A stretch of DNA of 64,000 bases from Maylandia zebra (taxonomy: Eukaryota > Chordata > Actinopteri > Cichliformes > Cichlidae), in NCBI RefSeq assembly GCF_041146795.1, contig NC_135179.1:29169047-29233046 (forward strand). Reading direction: 5' to 3'. The first letter of the stretch is position 1; each line of letters opens with the position of its first letter. Position numbers and translations under genes: made by a program. The notes beneath the pieces were generated by a model, which did no database searches, was not told the origin of the DNA, and was given only the letters and a program-made list of their open reading frames with translations. Shown piece after piece: positions 63,886 to 64,000 of this stretch.

Positions 63886-64000
63886 GGCCATGTCTCCGCT
63901 TTGGCCTTCCGTCCACACTGAGACAGCGTTTTTAGTCAAGGAAAACTGAACTCTTTGAAAAAACTCTCCAAAGTGGATACATTTGAAAACGCCGTTTTCA
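63886..64000 (+). mobile_element. Harbinger-like element, truncated by the window end
   Basis: It starts GGCCATGTC directly after a TAA triplet and contains CGTCCACAC and GAAAACGCCGTTTTC, motifs shared with the 574-bp element at 60263-60836. Only 115 bp is inside the window, so its right end and target duplication cannot be checked. Confidence 0.4.

Overview
The window is nuclear DNA of a teleost fish. The evidence is the set of dispersed elements (Tc1/mariner families, hAT elements, tRNA-derived SINEs, L2/CR1-type and RTE/Rex3-type LINEs), the very frequent (CA/TG)n microsatellites, an intron-bearing tRNA-Ile(UAU), and a hydroxycarboxylic-acid-receptor-like GPCR. Several repeat families resemble ones I know from cichlids and other percomorphs; the exact species is inference. 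Family names for degenerate repeats rest on resemblance to remembered consensus sequences, not on a search.

Only three unique-looking genes can be supported: (1) an intact single-exon rhodopsin-like GPCR of the HCAR/OXER1/GPR31 group on the minus strand (52504-53460), with a plausible upstream non-coding exon and TATA box near 54.08-54.19 kb; (2) a tRNA-Ile(UAU) gene with a 20-nt intron on the minus strand (42641-42734); (3) an orphan minus-strand reading frame (35003-35764) coding for a basic, nuclear-looking protein with tandem 46-residue repeats, interrupted by one in-frame TAA.

Region by region: 1-8.3 kb is mostly unique non-coding DNA. 8.3-11.6 kb is a chain of decayed Tc1 copies, two of them carrying other elements. 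11.6-22.3 kb is non-coding DNA with microsatellites, a LINE tail and a perfect hAT MITE with 8-bp target duplication at 16.06 kb. 22.3-32 kb holds SINE, MITE, hAT and Tc1 remnants and a diverged inverted repeat at 24.2-24.6 kb. 33-38 kb holds the orphan repeat gene and a second SINE family. 38-45 kb is non-coding apart from the tRNA gene and fragments. 45.3-50.7 kb is a transposon nest: a split Tc1 copy encloses a LINE (itself carrying a MITE), a decayed BED-type hAT transposon, and a complete Tc1 transposon with an intact 340-aa transposase and about 200-bp near-identical terminal repeats. 52.5-54.2 kb is the GPCR. 55-64 kb is again repeat-rich: an RTE/Rex3 LINE, a possible solo LTR, a drastically shortened LTR retrotransposon, a mariner-type DD41D transposon broken by a Harbinger-like insertion directly before its third catalytic codon, and a 1,066-bp non-autonomous hAT element with perfect 8-bp target duplication.

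The genes do not form an operon or pathway. The main story is layered transposon activity, with one element (48967-50571) that still looks capable of moving. No CRISPR array or prokaryotic system is present.
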